IMG/VR virus record: IMGVR_UViG_3300027849_000062
Location: 1-22,958 of that record
Reading direction: 5' to 3' (one strand)
From: a virus
Length of the DNA stretch: 22,958 bases
Shown: positions 15,975-22,958 of the stretch, in pieces
Numbering within the stretch: position 1 is the stretch's first letter
Layout: every line of letters begins with the position of its first letter
Made by a program: the position numbers and the translations under genes
The notes under the pieces: generated by a model
What the model saw: the letters and a program-made list of their open reading frames with translations, nothing else
Told to the model about the DNA's origin: nothing
Database searches by the model: none

Positions 15975-16322
15975 TTATTCCTCAGCTCTTAGTTCAGCTA
16001 AGGTTTCCTCATCTTCTTCTAAAGCACGGGCAGACATTGCACCTAGTTGGTTAACAGTGTTGAGGTATACACGTAATGAACCAATACCGTCCATCTGCTT
16101 AAGAATACTGGCTTGGTCTTCTGAAGTCTGAAAGCCTGCATCAGCTTTCAAAGTAACTAAGCGAATAGCTTCTTGCTCAAAGTAACCATCGAGGATGATC
16201 TTCTTGAAGTCACGGTTCTTAACAAGACGTGCAATAGACTTACTCTTCTCTACAGCTTCTTTAGCGTGATCCATACTTACTTCTACAGATTGGATTTGTT
16301 CATTAATGCTTTGTTCGTTCAT
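15975..16322 (-). CDS. Small helical protein, N4 gp58-like by position
   Basis: The chosen start at 16322 gives 115 aa beginning MNEQSINEQIQ, with AAGGA 8 nt upstream. The frame is open to an ATG at 16352 (125 aa), but that one has no Shine-Dalgarno and its extra residues (SFWPGQGIT) encode the ribosome-binding region. The protein is charged and helical throughout (SVEVSMDHAKEAVEKSKSIARL; FKKIILDGYFEQEAIRLVTLK) with a Glu-rich C-terminus. The DGYFxxEAxRLV pattern is common in small proteins next to podovirus portal genes. It lies between portal and scaffold-like genes; no biochemical function is known to me. Confidence 0.75.
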   Translation of the reverse strand: MNEQSINEQIQSVEVSMDHAKEAVEKSKSIARLVKNRDFKKIILDGYFEQEAIRLVTLKADAGFQTSEDQASILKQMDGIGSLRVYLNTVNQLGAMSARALEEDEETLAELRAEE

Positions 16323-16369
16323 GGTTATTCCTTGTCCTGGCCAAAATGACACAGATTAGGTTTATGTAA

Positions 16370-16390
16370 GAACTCCCAGAAAGGGAGTCC
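16370..16390 (-). terminator. Hairpin behind the portal gene, weak terminator or attenuator
   Basis: On the minus strand GGACTCCC (16390-16383) pairs with GGGAGTTC (16377-16370) around a 5-nt TTTCT loop, 8 bp with one G-U pair. The following bases (TTACAT) contain only a short U-stretch, so termination would be partial. It begins 10 bp behind the portal stop. Confidence 0.4.
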
Positions 16391-16400
16391 GTGGTGGGTA

Positions 16401-18512
16401 TTACTTAGTAGGTTTCTCTGGTGCTAAGGCTGACTTAACCATTTCTAACTTTGCATTGGACTTGGCTTGTTCGCCTTGCTTCTGTAGGTCACGTTCCTGC
16501 TTAACACCTGACTCTTGTTCTACAAAATCAAGGTTGTTTAAGTCGGTCTGTGAATCTGTTTCTGCAGCTTTACTCATGTTTAGCTGTGCAGTGGCTTGCC
16601 GCTGTGCAGCCTCAGCCTGAACTTCAGCAATTTGTGCTTTCAATAATTCAACTTCTAATTGAGCTTTCATTTGCTCAATTGGGTCAGGCTGTGGTTGATA
16701 ATCTTCAATCTTCTTAGCTAACTCAGGCATTCTTCTTAATCTAGCTATCTCTGCACGAATCATTCTGACTTCACCTGGATCCGAAGTAGGCCCAGTAGTC
16801 TGTAACATGAAAGCCAATTCTTGAGCTTTCTGGTTATCTTCTTCTGCAGTAGAGATGGATAGTTTAAGGTCAAATGAACCAGCTAATGCTTCACGGTTAA
16901 TGGCCACAAACTCGTCATTAGTAATACGCACTATTTCTTCATCAGCAAGAAACTCGCTGTTCATAGAAATAAACTTATTACCTATCTGAGTTATACCGTC
17001 TGCAAGTCTTCGTAAGATACCTGACTCACGTTTACTTGAAGCAGCAAGTACACCATTCACACCAGTGGCTGTATCGCCAAGTGATGCACCATTGATACCA
17101 TCAGCGAATGCCTTAACCCCGGTCATAGACTCGGCTTCCATGTTCTGTATTTGATACATGAACTGAGAAGAGTTAGGAATCTCTGCAGGTACGTGTGTGT
17201 AGAAAGCTTGCCTAGGATCAACATGAACGTTGAACTCGTAGTCGTCACCCTTATCGTATTTACGTTGGTTAGTAATGTCTAAGGCATCTTTACGACGACC
17301 TTTCTGACCACTAGCGTTACTAGCCATGATATCAATCATGCCTCTTGTAACTGCACCTACAACGTCTTGGTTGTCTTTAAGTAACTCACCATCTGGCTCA
17401 CCATATATTGAATTGCGTACAGGTAATGTTGGTATAGTTACGAAAGGTAATTGTTGGTCTGGGAAAGGATTACTACTTAAACGTATTAATGTTTCTCCAA
17501 CCCAAGTAGCTACAAATGCTTTTGGTTTCCCATCATTGTTGATATCCCAGAAACCCCAATACTCATAAGCCATGAATTTCTTACGTGGCTCATCTTTAAA
17601 GTTAAAGGTGTCATTGTCTGGAGTATCATAATCTGGCTCACCTAAAATAGAATTAGTGTTAGTAACTATTTCATCTAGGTTCTTGTACATGCCTGTTGTT
17701 TTAAGTTCTTCCAAAGAAGTAGTAAAACGGTATATAGCAAACTTGGCTTTCTTTAAAACACCCTTACAAGTAGGGTCTATAACTATATCTCGGTAGTCAC
17801 ACACTTCAGCAGTAGGTTGGTTACGAAGAACAACTGTTTCTTCTACCATCTCTGTACCTGACTGGAATACCTGAATAGGCTGTTGTGCTTCCATAGAAGC
17901 TTGTAGTGACATCTTTAAATCTTCAGGAGCTTGTTTCTCAAACTCTTGTGGATTTTCTTGTGCCATCTGTCCTGCTTGAGCCAATTGCTGTGCAAAGGCA
18001 GGATCCGTATTTACTCTTTGCGAGTAAACCGGTACTTCTTTTTCTACTATCTCTTGTTCGTAGTCCCAACCTGTTCGTACAACGATTGTGCCTTCATCCA
18101 CAGCAGTTCTAACGTACTCATCGATAAAGTGTACTTTATCAAGTTTGTTATTAAACTGGTGGTTTAGGATTAGCTCGTTTTGTACTGCAGCTTGCTTATC
18201 TTCAAAGGTGACGGGGCTGACGTTAAAAACGTCAGCCGTAGAGAGGAAGGGTTCTGACAGGGATGAATAACGCCACTCTGCTTGCTTCCTTATAAGTTTC
18301 GGCTGGATACTAGAACGACTCTTGCTTTTAGCAATCTTCGCACTTCCTTTGATATGCAGGTTATCAAGCCAACGATCTACATCAGTGACATGTTTATCTG
18401 CTTCAATTTTCGCATCAGCGTAATCTTGTTTAAGTTGACTGAGCTTCGGCTCGTTTTCCCACTCAGTCAACTTGGCGGGATCTTCTAAGGTAGGCTTTGT
18501 ACTATCATTCAT
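16401..18512 (-). CDS. Portal protein, N4 gp59-like
   Basis: A 703-aa protein of the podovirus portal type, which forms the dodecameric DNA channel at one capsid vertex. Diagnostic stretches are DVDRWLDNLHI (44-54), KQAEWRYSSLSEPFLSTADVF (76-96), typical of N4-like portals, DEGTIVVRTGWDYE in the wing, and the middle block with RGMIDIMASNASGQKGRRKDALD. The C-terminus (about 600-700) is a Gln/Ala/Glu-rich coiled coil with EQMKAQLEVELLKAQIAEVQAEAAQRQ, probably protruding into the head. It opens the head-assembly block, following a 151-bp gap with a promoter candidate. The start ATG 18512 has only a distant AAGAAG as ribosome-binding site, embedded in a small hairpin. Confidence 0.9.
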   Translation of the reverse strand: MNDSTKPTLEDPAKLTEWENEPKLSQLKQDYADAKIEADKHVTDVDRWLDNLHIKGSAKIAKSKSRSSIQPKLIRKQAEWRYSSLSEPFLSTADVFNVSPVTFEDKQAAVQNELILNHQFNNKLDKVHFIDEYVRTAVDEGTIVVRTGWDYEQEIVEKEVPVYSQRVNTDPAFAQQLAQAGQMAQENPQEFEKQAPEDLKMSLQASMEAQQPIQVFQSGTEMVEETVVLRNQPTAEVCDYRDIVIDPTCKGVLKKAKFAIYRFTTSLEELKTTGMYKNLDEIVTNTNSILGEPDYDTPDNDTFNFKDEPRKKFMAYEYWGFWDINNDGKPKAFVATWVGETLIRLSSNPFPDQQLPFVTIPTLPVRNSIYGEPDGELLKDNQDVVGAVTRGMIDIMASNASGQKGRRKDALDITNQRKYDKGDDYEFNVHVDPRQAFYTHVPAEIPNSSQFMYQIQNMEAESMTGVKAFADGINGASLGDTATGVNGVLAASSKRESGILRRLADGITQIGNKFISMNSEFLADEEIVRITNDEFVAINREALAGSFDLKLSISTAEEDNQKAQELAFMLQTTGPTSDPGEVRMIRAEIARLRRMPELAKKIEDYQPQPDPIEQMKAQLEVELLKAQIAEVQAEAAQRQATAQLNMSKAAETDSQTDLNNLDFVEQESGVKQERDLQKQGEQAKSNAKLEMVKSALAPEKPTK
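18215..18237. repeat. 10-bp perfect inverted repeat with 3-nt loop inside the portal gene
   Basis: GGCTGACGTT (18215-18224) and AACGTCAGCC (18228-18237) flank AAA. It is in the coding region for TADVFNVSP. N4 virion polymerase promoters are hairpins with 3-nt loops and a central purine, but with shorter stems. Whether this is functional or a coding coincidence cannot be told. Confidence 0.5.
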
Positions 18513-18519
18513 TTTTAGA

Positions 18520-18540
18520 TTAACTTCTTGATAAAGTTAA
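18520..18540 (-). promoter_or_regulatory. Small hairpin covering the portal ribosome binding site
   Basis: TTAACTT (minus strand 18540-18534) pairs with AAGTTAA (18526-18520) around a 7-nt loop. The only Shine-Dalgarno-like stretch before ATG 18512, AAGAAG, lies partly in the 3' arm. It could reduce portal translation, which would suit a protein needed in about 12 copies. Confidence 0.3.
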
Positions 18541-18583
18541 GGGAGGGATAAACTCTTACCAGGGAGGTATGGGTTCGACGGAC

Positions 18584-18612
18584 ATTAAACATCGTATAAG
18601 ATGGTCAGGCAA
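18584..18612 (-). promoter_or_regulatory. Sigma70-like late promoter candidate upstream of the portal gene
   Basis: On the minus strand TTGCCT (18612-18607) and TTTAAT (18589-18584) are separated by exactly 17 nt: 4/6 and 5/6 matches to the sigma70 consensus. It lies in the only gap over 100 bp in the window (18513-18663), about 70 nt before the portal ATG. N4 late promoters are weak sigma70 promoters activated by the phage SSB, so an imperfect -35 is acceptable. The remaining gap holds a small inverted repeat near 18615-18636 and no gene. Confidence 0.45.
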
Positions 18613-18663
18613 GTAAACCTAGAAGGGCTTTTAGGTTAGTACTTATTTAGTATAGTTTTGTTT

Positions 18664-19020
18664 CTAGGCTTGCATTGGCGGCAGCACGACGTCTAATAGG
18701 TGCTTCTCACACTTTGCTTCCAGCGTTAGCTCTTCATAATTTTCATCTGGTTGGAACCCAAAATCCATATCCATATCTCCAGAGTTAGCCAGGATATACG
18801 GTGCAGCCCCTGATGCTTTTGCTTCCGCATCTATCCAGTAGTAGGCGCTGTATCTAATATTTTGAGAGACACTTGCATCGGGGTTTGTGACAGTTTCAAA
18901 ATCGCTAACATTTAGCGCGAAATATTCGTTAATTTGTTTACTATAATTAGCGTTGCGAACATAAACTACTGCGTTTTCATGTAGTGCGCCCTGCGGGTCT
19001 GTAAATGTTGTCGTGATCAT
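18664..19020 (-). CDS. Small tail-associated protein of unknown function
   Basis: A 118-aa protein with no signal peptide or membrane helix. The first 65 residues are beta-rich (AVVYVRNANYSKQINEYFAL; IRYSAYYWIDAEAKASG), followed by an acidic Met/Asp-rich loop (DMDMDFGF) and a helical C-terminus with one cysteine. ATG 19020 has AAAAGG upstream. It lies 30 bp behind the 412-aa appendage gene, last of the tail cluster before the promoter gap, so a role in tail or fibre attachment or assembly is likely. I do not recognise the family by name. Confidence 0.7.
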   Translation of the reverse strand: MITTTFTDPQGALHENAVVYVRNANYSKQINEYFALNVSDFETVTNPDASVSQNIRYSAYYWIDAEAKASGAAPYILANSGDMDMDFGFQPDENYEELTLEAKCEKHLLDVVLPPMQA

Positions 19021-19050
19021 GGTTGTGCCTTTTGTTTTGTTGTTAAGAAT

Positions 19051-20289
19051 TTAGTTTGCGCTAAATGCGAAGTTGTAATAGATGTCTGATGTAACCACGA
19101 TAGAAGTATCTATAGTGTTTCTTGCGTAGCATCTAATAATTCCATCATAGAAGGCTTCCGTGGCCTGCGCGGGCGTGACTCTAATAACGAGAGTCTTATT
19201 ATTAAACCCCCATTGTGTGTTGCTCACGCTATTCATCTGTACGTCAGCGTTAGGATAACTACTACCTGATGACAACGTCTCCTTAGATTGCTCTATGAAC
19301 GCAAACTTATACTCACACACCTCGGTCATCCCTGCCCCGTATCCTAATTGCCAATCTATAGAAGACTGCCAAGTGAGGTAATAAGTGTTGCTGCCTTGCA
19401 TAGTGTCGCCATTAGCCTGCTTATTTGGCGGTGGCACACTCCAGTAGAATGATGTGACGGTGCCTCTGAAGTGCGTGAGCCTCAACCACACACTTGGGTT
19501 GTTGGTAATGCTGTCATTTTCGGGGGATATCGTAGGGACAAACTCATCCCTACGGTAACTGTCGAGATTATTACCGCCGCCAAAGAAGGCTTTAACATCA
19601 TTGAGCGTAATGTTCCCAGTCTCATGACCAAACTCTAGGATTGTGCCATCAGCGGGGTCGCCCATAGTGCTTATAGCCCAATATGACGTTACCCCTGTTA
19701 CGTTCACAGTTGTATTGACCGACGAACCGTAACTTGATGATGCAGCCATTCGAGTCCACACTCTGTCGTCATTGTAGACAAGTAGAGTCCCTGTTGTGTA
19801 CGTGTCTCCGTTCTTGCTTATCTGAGCCGTACCTGAAGCGGACACCGTTGCGTATGTCCCGTTAGACAACCCTGATATGACAAAACTCCGTGAGTAGTAA
19901 ACATTGTTTGGACTAGCGCCCACTACATTAGAACCTAACGTGAAGGCATTAGGTGTATTATCTATACCGTCTGATACATACGCCGTGAATGTTGCTGAGT
20001 CATACGAAGTGGCAGATATCGACAAGACATCTGACTGCTCGGTAGGTGGGTTTTTAACTGTATGATAAACATACCCTCCACCTAGCGTCAGCGTTGCACT
20101 TGCCGTTCCTGTCCACGCTGTAGAACTCCATCCCGAAACATAGACATTCGACGGTTGATTGCCTCCCGAATGAGAGACCCATCGAAAGGCCAACCTGTCG
20201 TTTGAGCTTAATATCTGAGAACCACCACCGCTTAGGAAGTTAGTTTCAGCATCACTATACGTGGTGACATCATAAAGAAAATCAGCCAT
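19051..20289 (-). CDS. Beta-rich tail appendage / receptor-binding candidate with Ig-like domain
   Basis: A 412-aa protein rich in Ser, Thr, Tyr and Trp. Residues about 131-209 follow an Ig/fibronectin-like pattern common in phage tail proteins (YYSRSFVISGLSNGTYATVS; VYNDDRVWTRMAASSSYG; ending SYWAISTM). Residues 226-276 (NITLNDVKAFFGGGNNLDSY, then RRDEFVP and LRLTHFRG) resemble the 'SLSDIRxEFGGxNxxSLxxYYRGGxYVP...ISLSDF' signature of many marine phage tail proteins, here in diverged form. The last 130 residues are another beta domain. ATG 20289 has GGAGG 8 nt upstream and overlaps the end of the fibre gene by 8 bp, so the two are coupled. Probable structural partner or tip of the fibre; exact role unknown. 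Confidence 0.72.
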   Translation of the reverse strand: MADFLYDVTTYSDAETNFLSGGGSQILSSNDRLAFRWVSHSGGNQPSNVYVSGWSSTAWTGTASATLTLGGGYVYHTVKNPPTEQSDVLSISATSYDSATFTAYVSDGIDNTPNAFTLGSNVVGASPNNVYYSRSFVISGLSNGTYATVSASGTAQISKNGDTYTTGTLLVYNDDRVWTRMAASSSYGSSVNTTVNVTGVTSYWAISTMGDPADGTILEFGHETGNITLNDVKAFFGGGNNLDSYRRDEFVPTISPENDSITNNPSVWLRLTHFRGTVTSFYWSVPPPNKQANGDTMQGSNTYYLTWQSSIDWQLGYGAGMTEVCEYKFAFIEQSKETLSSGSSYPNADVQMNSVSNTQWGFNNKTLVIRVTPAQATEAFYDGIIRCYARNTIDTSIVVTSDIYYNFAFSAN

Positions 20290-22958
20290 GTGACGCCTCC
20301 ACTAGAGCTTCTAACCTAGCCAGTCTCTCCTCTAAACTTACGATAGTCTTAGCTTGTGCAGCTATGGTATCTGTATGCTCATTTACAGCAGCTATGGTTA
20401 GCACAACAGTTGCAGGGACAGAGACAGTTAACTTTGTACCTAGCGTGTCATCGTCGATGTAGTTAATGGCTTCAGGAAGGACCGCTTCAATATCCTGTGC
20501 GATCACTGATGCTCTACGCGGGTATTTCCCATCAACCTTATCTTGATCAAGACGGTCGTGAGTTGTAGTACGTAAAGTTCTCAGCTTAAGAGCAGCATTA
20601 GATATAGACTGAAGATTCTGCTTCACTCGTATATCAGACGTGGCTATTACATCAGTACCTGTCACAGTATTGAGTGATGTGATTTTACCAGTAGTCTCGA
20701 TGATACAATTGTTACCACCCGTTCCTAGCCTAACCTGTCCGTCAGCCCTAAATTTCATAGTGCCACAGTAGATACCACTAGTGAATTGAGCTTGGTCATT
20801 GATACGCAGGTAGTTATCATTAGTTTTAAACATGGTTTTACCGTTGCTCTGCATGGTATCCCCATCCATGTACAGGTTCCCTTGCACACTAAGATAAGCT
20901 TTATTAGAAGTCTGGGCATTGTCAGCAGCACGTTCAATATGGACACCAAAAGGTGCTATATTTGAATCGTAAGTGTTAAGCCTAATATCGCAACCTTGCT
21001 TAGACGCACTGTTAAGTCTTAGAGTTGCCTCTGCCCCATCAGTGTTCGTAGTACTATCAACTTCCAATAGACCATCAGTAGCGTTTACATACCTAGCATC
21101 AGCCTCTCCTTTGTTATACAAATCCAGCCAAGTGCGGATAGCAGCACGATCAGAACAATAGCGGTTATAGTTGTCATTCGTGCCATTCACTCTAAACGCC
21201 AAGGCTCCACTTATAGTATTTTGGTTACTATAGGAAGAACGTAGCAGTCTCGCGTGAATGTCACCGCTACCGTTACGCTGTGCGATAGTGTCCCCATTCC
21301 CATTATCCTTTGAGAGAGAGTAACCATCTACCGTGGAAGCATCTACATTAAGTGCATCAATCTGAGTCTTACCAAAGTTATTTGCCGTGTAGATAGCTGC
21401 ACCATATAACAACCCATCCGAAGTAGGATTTCTAAGCTGGAGGGGGTGATTACCGTCCCAACTACCGCTGTCATCACGATCTGTAAGTATATAGAATATG
21501 TCACTGTTGATATGAATCCAGAAGTCATCTGCGCCGGAGTCTGTGTCATTAAACTTAATTGAAGGAGCACCGTTGGATACAGTTAAGTTACCAGTCATCG
21601 TACCACCAACTAAGGGTACGTGACCAACCTGAGAATAAGTGTAGGCTGTGTTCCAGTCGGTAGAGTTGCCGCCTGTGGTAGATAAAGTCCCAGTAACAGC
21701 CGCACCCGTAGAGGTTAAAGTCAGAATAGTGGGAGTTTGGAAAGCAGCCCCTGAAGTACCAGTGCCTAACTCAAAAGTCATCGTAGGATTGGAGGTGCCA
21801 TCTGTATTAAACTCAATTCGTGCAGCGTTACCGGTTTGCTCTGGGACTCCTTTTTGGTGGTTAAATGTTACATTTGCATTACCGTATCCATCGTTGATAG
21901 TAAGCGCAACACCACCAGAACCCCTACCCGATTGAATATTTCCTGACGTAGAATAAGTACCTGTACTGGTTCCATCGTTGGCCAGCACGGTTGGCGTATT
22001 GCTGAAATTATTGTAGTTCAGGTAATAAGAGCCTTCTTTACCATTCAGAAGTGTAGCCGCACCAGCTTGGCCTCCACCCGCCACTGTCTGTGACGCGGAT
22101 GCTGACGTTAGCCAGCCACTCGTATGCGAACCTGCATTGTGAGTAACAGTGTATTGAACCTGTACGTCGCCTCCCAATGTAATCGCAGCGGGTGTGTTAT
22201 TGCCTACATAGTTGATGCTAATAGACGAACGCGTTCCCTCTCCACTTTCAGTCTCTGTGTAACCGCTATACATTTGGTTGTGAATAGTTGTGTACGCAGT
22301 ATAATTACCTTCACCTGTTACAGCACAGGTTCTTACGTTAACAGTCAGAGTCCAATCTGGGCGAACTGTGGTTGTGTCCCAGTAATCACTATTAAATCTA
22401 ACTGCCAACGTTAACTCACTAGTATTAACGTTAGTCATAGTTACAACGCTAGTGATAGAAGATTCGCCTGAAGCTGTCGCTGCTGTGAAAGAACCGCCCG
22501 TAGCCCCCTCAGATATTGGAGACTTTATCTGCGACCATATTGAATTGCTAAACATGCTAAGGTTATTTATCGTGTTGTCGGCAAGACCACCCGATAGTTG
22601 CAACTTGTTATCGGCATCAAAGCGTAGTACATCATTCGTGCCGTCATTAATAACTAGCGGTGAGTTTGCAGCAGAATCAATTGTGACTTTTCTGGATGAA
22701 GTATTACTGGAAACCTCAAGTTTACCACCTAGCAGGGTCGCACCCGTGATAGTCCCTGTTGCAGTAACATCTTCAGCAAATAACTTAGTAACCATGGCTC
22801 CGTTTACTAGTAACTTATCAACGCTGACTGTATCTTTTACGATTAAACTGCCATCAATTACAAGTGCTGCTGGTTGCCATTTATGTGTATTAGATACATA
22901 TTGATAATATCTAGTTGTTGAAAACTCATTACCTGATTCTTTACTGTATAGGGTAACT
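20282..22958 (-). CDS. Tail fibre protein with C-terminal S74 chaperone (5' end outside window)
   Basis: The frame has no stop up to the right edge, giving 891 visible residues; the ATG at 22795 is internal because the codons upstream of it encode a sensible fibre sequence (KWQPAALVIDGSLIVKDTVS, then VDKLLVNGAMVTKL) resembling the C-terminal part of gpJ-like and other fibre proteins. Then come Gly/Thr/Ser-rich beta repeats, fibre-shaft modules such as TVDGYSLSKDNGNGD...DIHARLLRSS and YNKGEADARYV, and a C-terminal 120-residue peptidase_S74 intramolecular chaperone. Host binding by trimeric fibres is the expected role. It overlaps the 412-aa gene by 8 bp. The total length and the N-terminal attachment domain cannot be judged. 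Confidence 0.85.
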   Translation of the reverse strand, partial: VTLYSKESGNEFSTTRYYQYVSNTHKWQPAALVIDGSLIVKDTVSVDKLLVNGAMVTKLFAEDVTATGTITGATLLGGKLEVSSNTSSRKVTIDSAANSPLVINDGTNDVLRFDADNKLQLSGGLADNTINNLSMFSNSIWSQIKSPISEGATGGSFTAATASGESSITSVVTMTNVNTSELTLAVRFNSDYWDTTTVRPDWTLTVNVRTCAVTGEGNYTAYTTIHNQMYSGYTETESGEGTRSSISINYVGNNTPAAITLGGDVQVQYTVTHNAGSHTSGWLTSASASQTVAGGGQAGAATLLNGKEGSYYLNYNNFSNTPTVLANDGTSTGTYSTSGNIQSGRGSGGVALTINDGYGNANVTFNHQKGVPEQTGNAARIEFNTDGTSNPTMTFELGTGTSGAAFQTPTILTLTSTGAAVTGTLSTTGGNSTDWNTAYTYSQVGHVPLVGGTMTGNLTVSNGAPSIKFNDTDSGADDFWIHINSDIFYILTDRDDSGSWDGNHPLQLRNPTSDGLLYGAAIYTANNFGKTQIDALNVDASTVDGYSLSKDNGNGDTIAQRNGSGDIHARLLRSSYSNQNTISGALAFRVNGTNDNYNRYCSDRAAIRTWLDLYNKGEADARYVNATDGLLEVDSTTNTDGAEATLRLNSASKQGCDIRLNTYDSNIAPFGVHIERAADNAQTSNKAYLSVQGNLYMDGDTMQSNGKTMFKTNDNYLRINDQAQFTSGIYCGTMKFRADGQVRLGTGGNNCIIETTGKITSLNTVTGTDVIATSDIRVKQNLQSISNAALKLRTLRTTTHDRLDQDKVDGKYPRRASVIAQDIEAVLPEAINYIDDDTLGTKLTVSVPATVVLTIAAVNEHTDTIAAQAKTIVSLEERLARLEALVEASHG
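20285..20644 (-). other. Peptidase_S74 intramolecular chaperone domain of the tail fibre
   Basis: The last 120 residues begin with ATSDIRVKQNLQ. The Ser (20636-20638) and the Lys five residues later have the spacing of the catalytic Ser-Lys pair of endosialidase-type chaperones. RRASVIAQDIEAVLPEAINY and a terminal coiled coil (ASHG end) complete the family pattern. Cleavage just before the Ser would release the domain after trimer folding. Confidence 0.88.

Noticed and set aside
16323-16352. ATG at 16352 as start of the small helical protein
   Set aside because: It lacks a ribosome site, and the segment contains the good AAGGA site of the ATG at 16322.
18572-18579. GGTTCGAC in the 151-bp gap, resembling a tRNA T-loop
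   Set aside because: No matching T-stem, acceptor stem or anticodon arm can be drawn on either strand.
22452-22904. 150-codon plus-strand open frame at the right edge
   Set aside because: It is antisense to the tail fibre frame, which has recognisable fibre sequence in the same bases.

Overview
The window looks like the late (virion) gene block of an N4-like podovirus (Schitoviridae type). Every convincing gene lies on the minus strand, genes are packed tail to head with few gaps, and three hallmark N4 proteins can be recognised from their sequence: a giant virion-packaged RNA polymerase (N4 gp50), an N4 gp56-family major capsid protein and an N4 gp59-type portal. The moderately AT-rich composition and the style of the tail genes suggest a phage of a marine gammaproteobacterium, but the host is a guess.

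In transcription order (right to left) the layout is as follows. (1) A tail fibre gene with a C-terminal S74-type self-cleaving chaperone; it is still open at the right edge, so its start is not in the window. It is followed by a beta-rich tail/appendage protein and a small accessory protein. (2) A 151-bp gap with a sigma70-like promoter candidate. (3) The head-building block: portal, a small helical protein, an acidic scaffold-like protein and the major capsid protein, ending in a strong intrinsic terminator. (4) A 172-aa protein with an HeH/SAP-like N-terminus and a long helical protein, followed by a second terminator. (5) Three internal-virion or ejection-protein candidates (820, 180 and 463 aa). 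(6) A 15-bp perfect hairpin, then the giant virion RNA polymerase, which runs off the left edge after 2447 residues. Counted from portal to polymerase there are ten genes in the same order as N4 genes 59 to 50. The gp5x names used below rest on that positional match, except for the polymerase, capsid and portal, which are also recognised by sequence.

The genes form one late assembly programme. Portal, scaffold and capsid protein build the prohead. Internal proteins and the polymerase are packaged. The fibre and appendage proteins find the host. The ejected polymerase would then start early transcription. Hairpins sit exactly at gene boundaries where the required copy number drops.

The most interesting points are: the polymerase is a multi-domain protein with a HExxH (zincin-like) module downstream of its catalytic core, an unrecognised globular domain and an acidic Pro/Glu linker upstream, and an apparently degenerate T/DxxGR motif. 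The gp53-like gene seems to start right behind a terminator hairpin that may bring a distant Shine-Dalgarno sequence into register. The scaffold-like protein carries the same short motif at both ends. No tRNA, CRISPR, insertion sequence or plus-strand gene is supported, and no stretch over 300 bp lacks a gene.
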